Origin: JAAZGD01 sp964383845
Lineage (GTDB): Bacteria > Bacillota > Clostridia > Peptostreptococcales > Anaerovoracaceae
DNA length: 16,430 bases
Assembly: GCA_964383845.1 (NCBI GenBank)
Contig: CAYLIF010000029.1
Location: 1-16,430 of the forward strand
Direction: 5' to 3'
Positions 14,030-16,430 of the stretch are shown one piece after another. Each line of letters starts with the position of its first letter. Position 1 is the stretch's first letter. Under the pieces are notes generated by a model, which did no database searches, was not told the origin of the DNA, and worked only from the letters and a program-made list of their open reading frames with translations. A program made the translations under genes and the position numbers.

Positions 14030-16249
14030 CTACAGTTTTTCTAAAGGTGCCATACTAATTGCTAATTTTTTTGTTCCTACATTATCGAAGACTACAGTTA
14101 CAGTTGAATGAGTTAAATCAACAACTATACCTTTACCAAATTTACTATGTTGAACCAAGTCTCCAGAAGATAAATCATCAGAAGACAATTTTTTACTGCT
14201 TGCACTCTCTATTGATTGAGCTTTAGAATATCTTAAACCATCAAAGGGGCGATAAGCCTCCTTTGAAAAACCATCTCTCAGTTTTGATTCCTGCTCTTTT
14301 TTTTGCCGGTATATTCCGTCGCCCTCTATTAGTTTTGGATCTATTTCTTTTAAAAACATAGACTCTTTGGTAAAATCAGTTTTACCATACAATGTCCGCA
14401 CTTCAGCGCTTAGAAGATACAATTTTTTCTCAGCTCTTGTCATTCCAACATAGCAAAGCCGTCTCTCTTCCGCCAATTTTTCCGGAGTGTCAAATGATCT
14501 CCACCCAGGGAATAGTCCATCTTCCATTCCTGTTATGAAGACTACAGGGAACTCTAAGCCTTTTGCACTATGAAGGGTCATAAGAATAACTGCATCTTCT
14601 TTGGCATCTAAATTGTCGACTTCAGCCATCAGGGATATTTTCTCTAAAAATGCTGGCAGTGAAGTTTCTTCCTCTTCATTTTCATACTGGTTGATAACAG
14701 ATTTAAACTCCAAGATATTTTCTAGTCTTCCTTCGGACTCAACAGTGTTATCTTTTTCTAGATTTTGTAAGTAACCAGTCCCTATTAACAATTTGTCATA
14801 TATATCTATAATTCTTAGATTCTCTTGTTCTTCATTAAGGGCTTTTAGTAGTACAGCCATTTCGCCTACACTCTTTACAGCCTTACCTGGTAAAAGTTCT
14901 CGTGACTCATGATTATATAGCGTCTCTAACAAGCTTAGCTTTTGCGCTAAAGCCAAAGCCTGAATCTTCTCTATTGTTTTTTCTCCGACTCCTCTTTTGG
15001 GCTCATTAATTACTCGAGCTAAGGCCAAGTCATCGTCTGGATTTACAATAAGTCTCATGTAGGCCATCATGTCTTTGATTTCTTTGCGATCGTAATATCT
15101 TGTACTTCCTAGTATTCGATAGGGTATTCCTTTTCTGATAAAAGCTTCCTCAAAGGTTCTAGACTGAGCATTAGTTCTATATAGAACTACAAAATCACTA
15201 TAATTATAATTGTCCTTTGAGGATCCACTCTTGGTTATCCTTGAAATCTCCGAAGCTACGAAACGGGCCTCTTCTTTTTCATTATCTGCACGATAGTATT
15301 TAATTTTTTCGCCAGACTCCTTATCCGTCCAAAGTTTTTTAGCCTTTCTTCCTGGATTGTTGGCAATAACACTGTAAGCTCCAGCCAATATATGGCCATC
15401 AGACCGATAATTTTGTTCAAGCTTAATAACCTTAGCTCCTGAAAAGTCCTTCTCAAAGCTTAGGATATTTTTAATATCTGCCCCACGCCACTGGTAAATA
15501 CACTGGTCATCATCTCCCACAACACAAAGATTATTATGTTTCTCTGCCAGCATTTTTATAATACGATACTGAATATAGTTGGTGTCTTGATACTCGTCTA
15601 CCATAATATAGGCGAACTTCTTTTGATACTTTGCTAAAACATCCTTGTGACGGACAAACAGATGCACTGTGTTCCTTAACAAGTCATCAAAATCCATGGC
15701 ATTGTTTTTTTTGAGAACTGCTTCATAATCTCCATATAGGTCTGCCAATCTATCGTTGAGATACTCCCCGCCATTTTCTTTTCTGTATTGATCTGGGCTT
15801 TTATCTTTTTCTTTACATTTACTTATAACTGTCAAAACATAAGCTGGTGAAAATCTCTTGTCATCTAGGCTTCTTTCTTTTATACAGCGCCTAATCACAG
15901 CCTTTTGATCTGTGGGGTCATATACAGTAAAGTCCTTGCTATAGCCTAGAAGCTCAGCGTCAGCTCTTAGTATACGAAGACAGGCACTATGGAATGTAAG
16001 TATCCACATCCCTCTAACTGACCCTACCAAAGCCTCAACACGGTCTCTCATTTCTCCTGCAGCCTTGTTGGTAAATGTAACTGCAAAAATCTCTCCTGGA
16101 AGAACTCTTTTTTCTCGCATAAGATATGCTATCCGGTGTGTCATGGTGCTAGTCTTCCCTGATCCCGCACCAGCTAATATCAGTAAAGGCCCCTCTGTAC
16201 AAAGGGCAGCTTCTTTTTGTTTTTCATTTAAATTGTTCATGTACTCCAT
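14030..16249 (-). CDS. pcrA: UvrD/PcrA-type ATP-dependent DNA helicase
   Basis: PcrA is a superfamily 1A 3'-5' helicase that strips RecA, helps nucleotide-excision repair and clears replication-transcription conflicts. The 739-residue length suits PcrA. Motifs in order are LAGAGSGKT (25-33, Walker A), FAVTFTNKAAGEM (55-67), MVDEYQDT (216-223, Walker B), VVGDDDQCIYQWRGAD (243-258), LEQNYRS (277-283), then TLHSAKGLEFPVVFITG and EERRLCYVGMTRAEKKL. The C-terminal DLVQHSKFGKGIVVDL.. is the Tudor-like tail that contacts RNA polymerase in PcrA. The first ATG has AAGGAG 9 bases upstream; methionine 4 is an alternative. It is followed by ligA, the common Firmicute order. UvrD and PcrA are orthologues; the name follows Gram-positive use. 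Confidence 0.95.
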   Translation of the reverse strand: MEYMNNLNEKQKEAALCTEGPLLILAGAGSGKTSTMTHRIAYLMREKRVLPGEIFAVTFTNKAAGEMRDRVEALVGSVRGMWILTFHSACLRILRADAELLGYSKDFTVYDPTDQKAVIRRCIKERSLDDKRFSPAYVLTVISKCKEKDKSPDQYRKENGGEYLNDRLADLYGDYEAVLKKNNAMDFDDLLRNTVHLFVRHKDVLAKYQKKFAYIMVDEYQDTNYIQYRIIKMLAEKHNNLCVVGDDDQCIYQWRGADIKNILSFEKDFSGAKVIKLEQNYRSDGHILAGAYSVIANNPGRKAKKLWTDKESGEKIKYYRADNEKEEARFVASEISRITKSGSSKDNYNYSDFVVLYRTNAQSRTFEEAFIRKGIPYRILGSTRYYDRKEIKDMMAYMRLIVNPDDDLALARVINEPKRGVGEKTIEKIQALALAQKLSLLETLYNHESRELLPGKAVKSVGEMAVLLKALNEEQENLRIIDIYDKLLIGTGYLQNLEKDNTVESEGRLENILEFKSVINQYENEEEETSLPAFLEKISLMAEVDNLDAKEDAVILMTLHSAKGLEFPVVFITGMEDGLFPGWRSFDTPEKLAEERRLCYVGMTRAEKKLYLLSAEVRTLYGKTDFTKESMFLKEIDPKLIEGDGIYRQKKEQESKLRDGFSKEAYRPFDGLRYSKAQSIESASSKKLSSDDLSSGDLVQHSKFGKGIVVDLTHSTVTVVFDNVGTKKLAISMAPLEKL

Positions 16250-16270
16250 AGATGTAATCTCCTTTTTCTT

Positions 16271-16279
16271 ATTATAACA
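16271..16279 (-). promoter_or_regulatory. Extended -10 promoter for pcrA (tentative)
   Basis: On the minus strand TGTTATAAT gives a perfect -10 hexamer (16271-16276) with the TGn extension, and no good -35 at 17 bases. Transcription would start near 16264, right at the AAGGAG ribosome site, leaving a leader of only about 15 bases. The terminator of tuf upstream makes a promoter in this stretch necessary. Confidence 0.45.
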
Positions 16280-16323
16280 AAGAGCCGAAGAAATCGCTAT
16301 GCTTATGATAAATCAGGCCATAT

Positions 16324-16346
16324 AAAAACGGCTGCATATGCAGCCG
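16324..16346 (-). terminator. Intrinsic terminator of tuf
   Basis: The 18-base palindrome CGGCTGCATATGCAGCCG (16329-16346) is a 7-bp GC-rich stem with an ATAT loop. On the minus strand it is followed by five Ts (16324-16328). It lies 32 bases past the tuf stop codon and separates it from pcrA. Confidence 0.9.
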
Positions 16347-16378
16347 CTAATAATTGTAAACTCTTTAAAATCTTGAGA

Positions 16379-16430
16379 CTACTCAATGATCTCTACTACT
16401 ACTCCAGATCCTACTGTTCTTCCACCTTCT
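16379..16430 (-). CDS. tuf: Elongation factor Tu, last 16 residues (rest beyond window)
   Basis: The minus strand from the window edge reads EGGRTVGSGVVVEIIE followed by TAG (16379-16381). This matches the very conserved C-terminus of EF-Tu (REGGRTVGSGVV.EI), the GTPase that brings aminoacyl-tRNA to the ribosome. Only the end of domain III is inside the window. A terminator follows directly, so no ribosomal-protein gene such as rpsJ is joined to it here. The fragment is short, but the match is hard to explain otherwise. Confidence 0.9.
   Translation of the reverse strand, partial: EGGRTVGSGVVVEIIE

Overview
The window looks like ordinary chromosome of a low-GC, anaerobic-type Firmicute, most likely a member of the Clostridia. 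The reasons are the AT-rich sequence, strong AGGAGG ribosome sites, a T-box leader in front of the leucine operon, an SRP RNA-dnaX-ybaB-recR cluster, a pcrA-ligA pair, and a ligase with the SWKLDG/RGNG motifs I associate with clostridial LigA. The genus cannot be named from this sequence. I see no phage, insertion sequence, CRISPR array, toxin-antitoxin pair or defence system.

Layout, left to right. Almost everything is on the minus strand; only three stress-protein genes are on the plus strand. Positions 1-1412 hold most of an amino-acid/polyamine permease of the APC superfamily, cut by the window edge, with its own promoter (1471-1499). Positions 1513-4357 hold a transcription unit that reads SRP RNA, dnaX, ybaB, recR and then a terminator. 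Its promoter (4329-4357) begins 3 bases past the leuB stop codon. Positions 4361-9270 hold the leucine operon leuA-leuC-leuD-leuB. A strong promoter precedes it, with a T-box leader whose specifier codon is CUC (leucine) and whose UGGU bulge fits a tRNA with discriminator A.

Positions 9354-11048 hold three consecutive universal stress protein (UspA family) genes on the plus strand. The first has a precise 29-residue internal tandem duplication. A perfect-stem terminator at 11026-11048 probably serves both strands. Positions 11052-16279 hold the operon pcrA-ligA-AIR-synthase-like gene. Positions 16324-16430 hold the terminator and last codons of a tuf gene (EF-Tu).

The leu genes together carry out the leucine-specific steps from 2-ketoisovalerate to 2-ketoisocaproate, switched by uncharged tRNA-Leu. 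The dnaX/ybaB/recR and pcrA/ligA groups handle replication and repair, and the SRP RNA handles co-translational membrane targeting. The most interesting points are a possible tau/gamma-style frameshift site in dnaX (A8 run with an upstream Shine-Dalgarno-like element and an immediate -1 stop), the exact duplication in the first stress-protein gene, and the tight splice of the SRP RNA promoter onto the end of the leu operon. Nothing here amounts to a clearly new biological system.
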